DNA from: Shewanella psychropiezotolerans
GTDB taxonomy: Bacteria > Pseudomonadota > Gammaproteobacteria > Enterobacterales > Shewanellaceae
NCBI RefSeq assembly: GCF_007197555.1
Contig: NZ_CP041614.1
Location: 558,001 to 622,000, forward strand
DNA length: 64,000 nt
Direction of reading: 5' to 3'
The notes beneath the pieces are model-generated. The model searched no databases and was not told where the DNA came from. It saw only the letters and a program-made list of their open reading frames with translations. The position numbers were made by a program, and so were the translations under genes. Shown piece after piece: positions 18,675 through 26,028 of this stretch (its first letter is position 1; the number at the start of each line of letters is the position of its first letter).

Positions 18675-19487
18675 GTCGGATAAGCGGCACCTGTTACCAG
18701 GTGCCGCTCTCCTAAGAACCGTACGTGCAACTTTCACTGCATACGGCTCAAGCCTCCACTAAGGCGTACTATGTTACCCGGTAACCACAGGGGTTACCTT
18801 TGCAATACTCACTTGAAGCTTTGATACTTTCTGCTCTGTGACTTTCCTATCGAAGGATTGTCATTGAGCAAGCAAGGAGAGGCACTAACTTCATTTGAAG
18901 TCATCATTTGCGTTTCTCCATCAACAAAGTTCTTCAAACTTTCTTGCAACGGGAGACCAGCTGGAAGTGGGCTCACTTTTGTGCCAGACACAAGGTCTGT
19001 ATCTGCATCATTACAATGCAGCTTTGGCTTTCTCCAGCCTCCTTTACCTGCACCACTATCGGCTATCTTCACAGATAACTTTCCCAATGGGAGTGATACA
19101 GGCTTACCGTGTTCCGTATGTCGCGCAATGTCAGGTTAGATGCCCACTCTAGTGCGGAGAGCTTTACAACCACGAAAGAGCATTGCCCAATCTCTTTCCT
19201 ACTCTCGTTGCCATTTTGGCCACAGCGTATAAACCACTTCCGCTGCTTCTCATATAACGCACCTTACATGGATTCACATATGTTCATCATACTGACTCCC
19301 TAGCACTTACCCGACTTGTGGTTATCAGGAAGAACGTCCTCTCACGATTCTGTTCCCATTCGGTATAAAACCAAATTTCGTTACATTGTCTGGCTCGCTA
19401 CTTTATTCAGAGCCATAGGGTCATCTGGTGATACAGATGGTTCACTCAAAAGCGGTGAACAGCGCTTCATACGACTTCACGTCGCAC
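18675..19487 (-). mobile_element. ORF-less group II intron
   Basis: Read on the minus strand, the element starts GTGCGACGTGAAGTCG, matching the group II 5' consensus GTGYG. It ends after domain V (18716-18749, with AGCCGTATGC, a GAAA tetraloop and GCACGTACGGTT) and a domain VI hairpin with perfect 11-bp arms AGCGGCACCTG and CAGGTGCCGCT (18683-18708); the last bases are TATCCGAC, fitting the 3' AY rule. At 813 nt it has no room for a maturase; the open frame inside (18809-19087) has no reverse-transcriptase motifs and is intron RNA. It would depend on a maturase in trans, if still mobile. The exact 3' boundary is inferred. Confidence 0.8.
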
Positions 19488-19546
19488 GGGCATAAGTGAG
19501 TTACGGAACACTAGCCATAACCACAATCGAAGAGAGAAATAACCGA

Positions 19547-19636
19547 GTGTAGGTGCGGCTGCGGACTTCGGCTTCAAGGATGAAGCCGCAGAGCGTATAG
19601 GGATATATTCACAGCGCGCCGCAGAAGTAGCTGCAC
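19547..19636 (+). repeat. 90-bp structured palindromic repeat, copy A
   Basis: It starts GTGTAGGTGCGGCTGC and ends GCAGAAGTAGCTGCAC, with ends that pair imperfectly. The inner hairpin is GGCTTCA-AGGA-TGAAGCC (19570-19587). It is 90 bp, equal to copies B and C. Confidence 0.75.
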
Positions 19637-19837
19637 ATTCCTCGCCGGACAGGCGTTTGGTTACATTGAAGGTACGACCTTCAATCACAAATCCCAATAC
19701 GAATTAAGCCAAGTGAATCGAACAAAAAATGTAATCAGTCTTCATTCGAAGGCTAACTAACTTTGGGGCATTTCTGAGTTAGCTGCTCAACCAATAAAAC
19801 CCAAATCGAAGAGAAACCTTTCTTGTGAATCAGCCAG

Positions 19838-19927
19838 GTGTAGATGCGGCTACGAGCTTCCAAAACAAGGATGTTTTGGTAGAGCCTCCATGGACGGATT
19901 GACGGCGTTTCGTAGAAGTATCTGCAC
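19838..19927 (+). repeat. 90-bp structured palindromic repeat, copy B
   Basis: It starts GTGTAGATGCGGCTAC and ends GTAGAAGTATCTGCAC. The inner hairpin is CCAAAACA-AGGA-TGTTTTGG (19860-19879). The stem bases differ from copies A and C but remain fully paired, and the AGGA loop is constant. Confidence 0.75.
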
Positions 19928-20068
19928 TTAAGCACGCTGCAGGCGATAGATAACCATGAAGGAACGATCTTCAAACACACTCCCCAATATCAACTCAGCC
20001 AGAAGCTAAAAACAGAAAATGTATTAAGCCTTCATTCGAAGGCTAGCTAACTTTGGGGTACAAATGGT

Positions 20069-20746
20069 TCAAAATCCCCAGTCTTCCTCCTTTATTTTTG
20101 GCATATCTTGATGGCATTGATAGCATTGTAACTGCTGAGATTCATAATAGTTATGGTCCTCATCGCTGCCGCCTTTGTAGGCTATTACTCCCTCAGGAAG
20201 TTGATGAGCTATGCCCTTGTGGCAATCGATACAGGTCTTATCTCGTTTCTGTGCATGCTGATGAACCAGACCGCTGCGACTCTGTTGAGCCGTGATATCC
20301 ATTGCATCAAAGTTATGACAATTACGGCACTCCCTCGAGTTTGTCTGCTTCATACTTGCCCATACTCTTTCTGCCAGCACTTTACGCTTTGCGGTAAACT
20401 TCTCAGTGGTGTCGATAGAGCCTATCAGTTTATGAAATAGCTCTCTTGATGCGTTAATTTTTCTGACCATCATGTACTCCCACTCCTTTGGGACATGGCA
20501 GTCAGGGCATGTAGCGCGAACTCCGGTACGATTTTGATAGTGAACCGTCTGCTGATATTCCGGATAGATGTTATCTTTCATCTCGTGGCAGCTGATACAG
20601 AAGCTCATTTTGTTAGTCTCCTCCAGTACGGTATTGAAGGCACCCCAATAGATCACGCCAATAAACATAAAGAAGACAGCGACTCCCACAGTGCTGCCGA
20701 AGATTATCTTTCTGTTGAGTATCTTCCTATAGAGGCTTAGCATCAT
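20069..20746 (-). CDS. Pentaheme NapC/NirT-family quinol-oxidising cytochrome c
   Basis: Membrane-anchored multiheme cytochrome predicted to take electrons from quinol and pass them to periplasmic partners. I start at ATG 20746 (MMLSLYRKILNRK), which has AAGG just upstream and overlaps the hemerythrin gene by 20 bases. One N-terminal membrane helix (IIFGSTVGVAVFFMFIGVIYW) is followed by five CxxCH motifs: CISCH, CPDCH, CRNCH, CIDCH and CYQCH. Classic NapC, NrfH and CymA have four; the fifth is appended near the C-terminus in a protein of only 225 residues. It is the last gene of the Nap-like operon. Confidence 0.9.
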   Translation of the reverse strand: MMLSLYRKILNRKIIFGSTVGVAVFFMFIGVIYWGAFNTVLEETNKMSFCISCHEMKDNIYPEYQQTVHYQNRTGVRATCPDCHVPKEWEYMMVRKINASRELFHKLIGSIDTTEKFTAKRKVLAERVWASMKQTNSRECRNCHNFDAMDITAQQSRSGLVHQHAQKRDKTCIDCHKGIAHQLPEGVIAYKGGSDEDHNYYESQQLQCYQCHQDMPKIKEEDWGF

Positions 20747-21350
20747 CAATCCTTGGTTTATGGAGCTCAGCATCGTCATCAAGCTTGGTGATGGTCAGGT
20801 AGGGGATATATTGCCGATCGTTGCCTTTGATATGGTTCATTAACCAAGATTGTAGGAATTGGAGAATATGATCGAGTGCAACATCGGGATCGCTGCGGTA
20901 CTCCTTCATATATAACTCTATTTCATCGATCATCTGTTGATGTTGAAGCTGGTGCTCCTTTAATCCAGGGTACTGATTGAGCGCCATCAACTGCTCTTCA
21001 CGATTAAAGTGGTATTTGGTGTAACGGATCACTTCATCTAGTGCTAACTGTACCTTGCGCTCTGAAATATTAAATTCAGTGGCCTCTTGAAATATATTGG
21101 TCAGCATGATGAGTCGCTTATGGTCATGGTCAATAAGCGCTATGCCTGTAGCCATGCTGTCTTGCCATACCAGTTGTTTTTTCTTAAGCAACTTGTCATG
21201 AATAATACCGATAGTGACCAAGACGCCAATGACAATCCAGGGCAGTGGGTGACCAAAGCCCAGCATGAAACTTAGGATGACAATGATAAGTAGCGCCATG
21301 ATCAGAATTGACAGAAGAAACATGTTAATAGTCCTACTTATCATGCTCAT
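20727..21350 (-). CDS. Membrane-anchored bacteriohemerythrin
   Basis: The protein has 207 residues. Two hydrophobic helices (about residues 8-30 and 36-48) anchor a C-terminal hemerythrin domain. Di-iron ligand motifs are visible: GIALIDHDHKRL, HFNREEQLM (HxxxE), HQQMIDEI and HIKGNDRQY (HxxxxD). It should bind O2 or NO through a non-haem di-iron centre, probably on the cytoplasmic side given the short first loop. It overlaps the preceding NapG-like gene by 4 bases, so it is an integral operon member. Oxygen or NO sensing, or scavenging to protect Fe-S proteins, are the plausible roles. Confidence 0.88.
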   Translation of the reverse strand: MSMISRTINMFLLSILIMALLIIVILSFMLGFGHPLPWIVIGVLVTIGIIHDKLLKKKQLVWQDSMATGIALIDHDHKRLIMLTNIFQEATEFNISERKVQLALDEVIRYTKYHFNREEQLMALNQYPGLKEHQLQHQQMIDEIELYMKEYRSDPDVALDHILQFLQSWLMNHIKGNDRQYIPYLTITKLDDDAELHKPRIDDAKPL

Positions 21351-22066
21351 GATATCTGCCCTGTTTCAGTAGATTGGCTATCGGCTGGACCGAAATGACC
21401 CACCTCAATTGCCTTCGGCATAGTGATGCAGGCTTGTACACATTGACCGCAACCCACACAAGTATCCACCTTGATGCTGGGTTTCTCATTGTGCCAAGTT
21501 AAGGTGTTCTCAATAGGGCAGCTACCAAAGCAAGCACCACATTCTGGGCCAGAATAGGGCATACATAGGTCAGTATTAACTCTTGCTATGGCCATAGGTG
21601 GACATTGATTGGCGGCGGGAAACGATTCAATATGTGTTGCTGGATCTGCCTGTTCGTCTGGGAATGCACCTTCAACAATAGGGGGCTCAGCCCTCTCCAG
21701 CTCTGGTTGCTTTGCAGGAAAAGCTAGCGCCTTGTCTTTACATACCGTGACACAGGGCCAATCACAGCAGAGCTCGCATGCTTTGTTGGGGATATCCATC
21801 GCTGGGGTTGCAACTGCTACAGTGCCACGATGAAGTGGCAGCTCAAAGATTACTTGGTGTGGGCAAGCCTTGATACACTCGCCGCAGCGGCTACAGTTGA
21901 GTAGGAAGTCGAGTTCATTGATGGCAAAGGGAGGGCGTATCCAACCTTTGGCATTGTGCTCGACTTTTTTCAGGGCATGCTCGGAGCCTATATCAGCGAT
22001 CTTACTGAAGCTAGATTTGAAAAAGCTGCGACGATCCATTAACTGTGTTTTACTCTGATCGCTCAT
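21347..22066 (-). CDS. NapG/NapF-type ferredoxin with multiple [4Fe-4S] clusters (second module)
   Basis: A 239-residue iron-sulfur protein. The N-terminus DRRSFFKSSFSKI resembles a degenerate Tat signal. Cysteine groups are CSRCGECIKACP near residue 54, CELCCDWPCVTVC near 92, CMPYSGPECGACFGSCP near 168 and CVGCGQCVQACI near 203, which fits three to four [4Fe-4S] clusters. A Pro/Glu-rich insert lies at about 110-150. It starts 3 bases after the NapH-like gene and overlaps hemerythrin, so the three are co-expressed. Probable role: electron relay on the periplasmic face. Confidence 0.85.
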   Translation of the reverse strand: MSDQSKTQLMDRRSFFKSSFSKIADIGSEHALKKVEHNAKGWIRPPFAINELDFLLNCSRCGECIKACPHQVIFELPLHRGTVAVATPAMDIPNKACELCCDWPCVTVCKDKALAFPAKQPELERAEPPIVEGAFPDEQADPATHIESFPAANQCPPMAIARVNTDLCMPYSGPECGACFGSCPIENTLTWHNEKPSIKVDTCVGCGQCVQACITMPKAIEVGHFGPADSQSTETGQIS

Positions 22067-22069
22067 CGG

Positions 22070-23611
22070 CTACATTCTCATCGTCATCGGTTGCACTAAC
22101 ATCCACAGGTTAAACCCAGTAACAAGCGCAGCGAATAGGATCATGGGCAGAAGTGTGATGCCTTGGGCTGCAAATAAGCGGTGACCTCGATGGCGTATCA
22201 CCTGAGTCGCGATAACAAATCCTATGGCTATAATGATTCCCTGCATGATAAATAGGGTATTTTCTGAGACCATCATCTCCATATGACGCGTATGCTTCTC
22301 CATCATACTCAATGGCTCAGCCCCCGTGCCCAATGGATTCGTCACCAGTGATAACCAGTCGCTGCTTTCACGAACAAAATGGGTGAGGTTATGAGCAATG
22401 TGATAACTAAATGCCAGCGGAAGGGAGATAAAGGCAAAGCCAGAAAATAGCTTGTTAAAGCTGAGTTTAGTCACCATTGCACCAAGCCTTTTCTTCAGTA
22501 ATCCTTGGGTCAGGCCTATGCAGAGGCAATAGATAAAGATAGGCAAGATCAGGGTGACGCCTAAGCCGATAGAGAAGCTGATAATCAGCTGGCCACTGTC
22601 ATTAATCAGTTGTGCCATCTCGCTTAAGTAGCCCTCCCAGTAGTCAAGCATGGTTAAGCCATGAAAGAGGGTGAGAGATAACAGGATTAGCAAGAAAAAG
22701 GCCTCATCCATGTGAGGCTTAGCCTCTTTTATCGCTTCACTGCTTGGGGACCTCAATTGCCAGCTGACATTGCTTGAGGGGCAGCTTTGGGTGCAGTTAC
22801 CGCATGAGGTGCAGTAGGTGTTCTCCTGCAATCGCCCCATGACTATCTTCGTTGGGCAGGGCGCTATTTTGTCACTGCCATGGAAACACTCCAAGGTTTT
22901 ACAGTTACGGCAGATCTCACTATCTATCGGCCTAAGGGCGATAGGGGCGAGTTGCGAGTATGCGCCAACGGTTCTTCCTACCGGACACATGTAACGGCAG
23001 AAGGCCTTACCCTCAAACAGTGCCAGCGTGGTGGTGGCTAAAATAAGCATCAATAGTGCCAGCATGGCTGTAGCGTAGGGGCTGGCGACAATACCAATTC
23101 CTAGCTCTAACCAGGTGAAACCGATAAATAACAGGCTTGCAGGCCAGACACTGCGTAACATATTGGGTACTTTTAGCTGCAGTCGACTCTGTGAGCTGGA
23201 GCGGCGCCAGATGCTGTGATTGACTAACCAGCTGGCGATATTGTCCCAGGGGCAGAGTGCGCACCAAGCAGAGCCGCTAAACACGATAGCAATAATAATT
23301 CCCGTCCACCATAAGTTCCAAGTGAGTGTGGTGGCTAAGTTGCGCTCAACAATCGGCGTGCCCCACAAACCTGCGGTGATGACGGTGATAAACAGTGCGG
23401 CAAAGATAATCTTTAGCAGTAAAAGTGGCCAGGTATACTTGGCAAGAAAACGAAACAGGTCACCAATAAGCGGCAATTTAGCTAAAGATATGCTGCGGCT
23501 AGCACTCGTTGTCGGTGCTTTGATAGCCATGGTTAATAGACCCAATAACAGCATCATAATGCCGATAGCATAAGCCCAGTAGAGGGGGAGTCCAGGGTGG
23601 GTCATTATCAT
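22070..23611 (-). CDS. Polytopic NapH/CcoG-like ferredoxin (second module)
   Basis: A 513-residue membrane iron-sulfur protein. Several helices surround two cytoplasm-facing CxxxCP-type motifs (CALCPWD near residue 116, CRYMCPVG near 209). Ferredoxin groups CRNCKTLECF with a downstream CP, and CTSCGNCTQSCP (near 265) follow. After these comes a large helical C-terminal domain (HGLTMLDYWEGYLSEM, SIGLGVTLILPIFIYCLC) absent from E. coli NapH. This size and layout resembles NosR-type and CcoG-type electron carriers as much as NapH. It overlaps the YtkA/FixH-like gene by 4 bases. Confidence 0.82.
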   Translation of the reverse strand: MIMTHPGLPLYWAYAIGIMMLLLGLLTMAIKAPTTSASRSISLAKLPLIGDLFRFLAKYTWPLLLLKIIFAALFITVITAGLWGTPIVERNLATTLTWNLWWTGIIIAIVFSGSAWCALCPWDNIASWLVNHSIWRRSSSQSRLQLKVPNMLRSVWPASLLFIGFTWLELGIGIVASPYATAMLALLMLILATTTLALFEGKAFCRYMCPVGRTVGAYSQLAPIALRPIDSEICRNCKTLECFHGSDKIAPCPTKIVMGRLQENTYCTSCGNCTQSCPSSNVSWQLRSPSSEAIKEAKPHMDEAFFLLILLSLTLFHGLTMLDYWEGYLSEMAQLINDSGQLIISFSIGLGVTLILPIFIYCLCIGLTQGLLKKRLGAMVTKLSFNKLFSGFAFISLPLAFSYHIAHNLTHFVRESSDWLSLVTNPLGTGAEPLSMMEKHTRHMEMMVSENTLFIMQGIIIAIGFVIATQVIRHRGHRLFAAQGITLLPMILFAALVTGFNLWMLVQPMTMRM

Positions 23612-24225
23612 ACGGTTTGTCCCTGTTGGATCTTAGTGCGAGCAATCCGCTTACGTTGCACAATATTGATCATCAGTAGGAGAAAGAAGATAAAGCCCAC
23701 AGCAGCGCCAATAGGACCGACAGGGCTTGCAGCCCCCACTTGCAGAGGAAAATCTATCTCGTAGGGCTCACCATTATCTTCAAAGTAGGCACGAATGATG
23801 TAACTGCCGCGACTCTTAAAGAGGAAGCCTTGGCGATATACACCATCATCAATATTCTGCTGGCCTATCACCTCAGGTTTTGCGCCGTCGCCGATGCCTA
23901 TGCTCTCACCCCAAAAGGTATCGTCACGCACGGTGAAGGTGATCGTTTGGTCGAGCATCTCGCCATTATCTATCCGTGTGGCGTATATATTGACTCGACC
24001 TGGCTCGTTGGGTTTAGGGAAAGCGGGAAATACCATATAGGTGATAAAGTACTCGCCTATCTGAGTCTCAATCGCCATGCTCGGTGGTGTATTAGAGTCC
24101 TCATTAAGGCTATATGAGGGACGACCCAGTACGTGATGCGCATGAGTTAATGCGCTAAATAGTGCCAGAGCACACAGTAGCAATCCCGATAATATTGGTG
24201 TTGTTTTACTTGTTATTTTTATCAT
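23608..24225 (-). CDS. Exported FixH/YtkA-like protein with C-terminal membrane helix
   Basis: The protein has 205 residues. An N-terminal signal (ILSGLLLCALALFSALTHA) is followed by a periplasmic beta-sandwich-like region (GEYFITYMVFPAFPKPNEPG, then KSRGSYIIRAYFEDNGEPYE) and one C-terminal helix (PIGAAVGFIFFLLLMINIV) with a basic cytoplasmic tail. The layout resembles YtkA/FixH-type accessory proteins of metalloenzyme assembly. The HAHH stretch at the start of the mature part could bind metal. No substrate or partner can be named; the 4-base overlap with the next gene ties it to the operon. Confidence 0.65.
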   Translation of the reverse strand: MIKITSKTTPILSGLLLCALALFSALTHAHHVLGRPSYSLNEDSNTPPSMAIETQIGEYFITYMVFPAFPKPNEPGRVNIYATRIDNGEMLDQTITFTVRDDTFWGESIGIGDGAKPEVIGQQNIDDGVYRQGFLFKSRGSYIIRAYFEDNGEPYEIDFPLQVGAASPVGPIGAAVGFIFFLLLMINIVQRKRIARTKIQQGQTV

Positions 24226-24286
24226 CTATTTACTACTCATTAATTTTAATCATTCGCTAGGATGACAATCACTAAGCTGATCCTCA

Positions 24287-25348
24287 CTAGTCGATATTTT
24301 TAACTGAAATCGTTTCGCTATTGGCTATCTTTTGCTGGCGATACTGTCGGCTTTGGTGGCCCGGGCCTTGGTTGGGGGTATCTGAAATTGACAGCGTCAG
24401 GCTCATTGCATGCTTAGGGCAAACAGAGATACAGGCGGTGCAGTTATTGCACTCGGCGCCAAAACTGTCCCGCATCGGATCTAAGCCAAACTCACATACC
24501 GAATTACACTTGTTACAGTCATTGCAGGGCTCAACTAAGCGCTTTACTCTGACTATTCTGTATCGTCCAAGCAGTGAGTAGAGCGCGCCACCTGGGCAGA
24601 GGTAACGACAGATCCCGCGGCGGCTGACAAAGGTGTCAAACAGCAGAGTGAGGATAAAAAACAGGGTACCGGCGCCGAAACCTGATAATGCGATAGAGAA
24701 GTACAGCTCTCTGCCCAGTACTGCTGGTGGATAGATGCTGGCGAAGGCGAGTGTGCCTGTGTATGCCGATATCCCTATGCCCAGACCCAGTACTAGGTAT
24801 TTAATACTCTTGTGAAAGCGTCTGTTGTTATTGATACCAAAGCGGCTGAGGTAAATTGATAGGTTGGAGTTGAGCTCATAGATAAAGGTGGCTGGACAGA
24901 TCCAGCCACAGAAAAAGCGTCCAAACAGCAGGGTGGCTAATAGGGGAATAAGTGCCGTGAGTAATAAGGGCCAATAGATCTTGAGGCTTGCTGCAATCTG
25001 TCCGACCACGGCTAAGGGATCGGTGAGCTTGACGCCAAATAGCTGCCCCGACCAAGTCGTCCCTTTAATGGCATCGAGATCATGCTCAGGCTCATCGACA
25101 AACGGGGATGAGATAAACTCCATGGTGTCATAAAGCAAGGTTTGCGATGGCAACAGGTGGTTATATCCCTGCGCTGCGACGTAATGCTGGTAGATGCTGA
25201 GCAGCGGGATCAAGATCAGCATTAAAAATACCACCGAGAGTGAAAACCAGCGCAACTTATTGAGGTGTTTCCACAGTGCGAATGGTTTGCTGCTTGTTAT
25301 CGGTTTACCTTTGTTTAGACCCGCTTGGGTAAACTCCTTATCCATCAT
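24287..25348 (-). CDS. napH: NapH-like quinol-dehydrogenase ferredoxin (first module)
   Basis: A 353-residue polytopic membrane protein with an N-terminal cytoplasmic segment, four or so helices, two CxxxCP motifs (FCGWICP near residue 146, CRYLCPGG near 249) and two C-terminal ferredoxin clusters (CNDCNKCNSVC near 275, CNNCTACISVCP near 302). NapH with NapG forms a non-NapC quinol oxidase feeding the Nap enzyme in E. coli. It overlaps the NapG-like gene by 4 bases (ATGA). The gene symbol reflects family, not proven function. Confidence 0.85.
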   Translation of the reverse strand: MMDKEFTQAGLNKGKPITSSKPFALWKHLNKLRWFSLSVVFLMLILIPLLSIYQHYVAAQGYNHLLPSQTLLYDTMEFISSPFVDEPEHDLDAIKGTTWSGQLFGVKLTDPLAVVGQIAASLKIYWPLLLTALIPLLATLLFGRFFCGWICPATFIYELNSNLSIYLSRFGINNNRRFHKSIKYLVLGLGIGISAYTGTLAFASIYPPAVLGRELYFSIALSGFGAGTLFFILTLLFDTFVSRRGICRYLCPGGALYSLLGRYRIVRVKRLVEPCNDCNKCNSVCEFGLDPMRDSFGAECNNCTACISVCPKHAMSLTLSISDTPNQGPGHQSRQYRQQKIANSETISVKNID

Positions 25349-25950
25349 GAGCTCCTAAGTTGATCTAAGGTGTGGCTGGGGATGATCTTGATAGCTTGAG
25401 GGATCTGAATACAGCTGCTCTCGCATAGTCCACAGCCTACGCAGGCATCGAGCACCTCTGGCTGCTCCATAAAGCCCACGATAATTGCTTTATCTTGTAG
25501 AGGGCAGGCGCGGTAACAGACGCCGCAAGATTTCCCCTGCCAAGAGAGGCATAGCTGTTTATCGACACGGGCTATGCCCATGTTGACCTGTTCGATTATT
25601 GGGGTGAGTTCGCGTTTAACCGGTTGAATTGCACCACTTGGGCAGACATCACCACACTTCATACACAAGATGCAGGCTTTCTCTCTTGGGCTGATATAAG
25701 GGGTGCCATGGGACGCAATGCCATTTTCACTGCCGAAGAATTTGATACAGTTATTGGGGCAGATCTCGGCGCACTGATTACAGCGTATACACTGACTGAT
25801 AAAGTCATCTTCAGCCAATGAACCCGGTGGACGAACATAGCGTTGGGTAAACTGCTTAACCTTGAAGGCCGCGTTGACCAGTGAGGTTTTAAGCGTGACT
25901 CCAACAGCGGTAAGTACACTCAGTTGTTTAATAAAATGACGTCTATTCAA
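25345..25950 (-). CDS. napG: NapG-like periplasmic ferredoxin (first module)
   Basis: A 201-residue protein with a Tat-like start (NRRHFIKQLSVLTAVGVTLK). Four [4Fe-4S] groups follow: CIRCNQCAEICP near residue 54, CILCMKCGDVCP near 92, CLSWQGKSCGVCYRACP near 132 and CVGCGLCESSC near 167. RYVRPPG near residue 38 and the GTPY block match E. coli NapG closely. Predicted to accept electrons from NapH and pass them to the molybdoenzyme or its cytochrome. It follows the NapA-like gene after a strong hairpin. Confidence 0.87.
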   Translation of the reverse strand: MNRRHFIKQLSVLTAVGVTLKTSLVNAAFKVKQFTQRYVRPPGSLAEDDFISQCIRCNQCAEICPNNCIKFFGSENGIASHGTPYISPREKACILCMKCGDVCPSGAIQPVKRELTPIIEQVNMGIARVDKQLCLSWQGKSCGVCYRACPLQDKAIIVGFMEQPEVLDACVGCGLCESSCIQIPQAIKIIPSHTLDQLRSS

Positions 25951-25977
25951 ATTACTACCACTTTAATGATTATTAGA

Positions 25978-26017
25978 AAGAGCTAGCACTCGACCTGTAA
26001 GGCTAGTGCTAGCTCTT
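25978..26017 (-). promoter_or_regulatory. Intercistronic 13-bp hairpin between NapA-like gene and NapG
   Basis: AAGAGCTAGCACT and AGTGCTAGCTCTT are perfect arms around a 14-base loop. In the minus direction a weak TCTAATAAT follows. It may partly stop transcription or protect the upstream cytochrome/NapA mRNA, giving more of the enzyme than of the membrane module. Confidence 0.6.
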
Positions 26018-26028
26018 AGGTCTATTGG

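Larger units (their letters stand above)
19495..20056 (+). repeat. Two adjacent copies of a long interspersed repeat
   Basis: Two related units of roughly 270 bp lie in tandem, each holding AATCGAAGAGA, then the 90-bp palindromic core, then AAGGWACGATCTTCAA-type sequence, and each ending with CTTCATTCGAAGGCTA and GCTAACTTTGGGG or CTAACTTTGGGG. A third copy, in inverse orientation, lies at 11830-11961 plus 13708-13770. No protein is supported here; apparent ORFs (19467-19697, 19753-19980 minus) are repeat DNA. The intron lies immediately before the first unit. Confidence 0.75.

Noticed and set aside
18809..19303. ORFs on both strands within 18.8-19.3 kb
   Set aside because: They fall inside the group II intron and carry no reverse-transcriptase, maturase or endonuclease motif.
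19467..19980. Two minus-strand ORFs (76 and 75 codons) that look alike
   Set aside because: The similarity is due to the underlying DNA repeat with palindromic structure, not to conserved protein.
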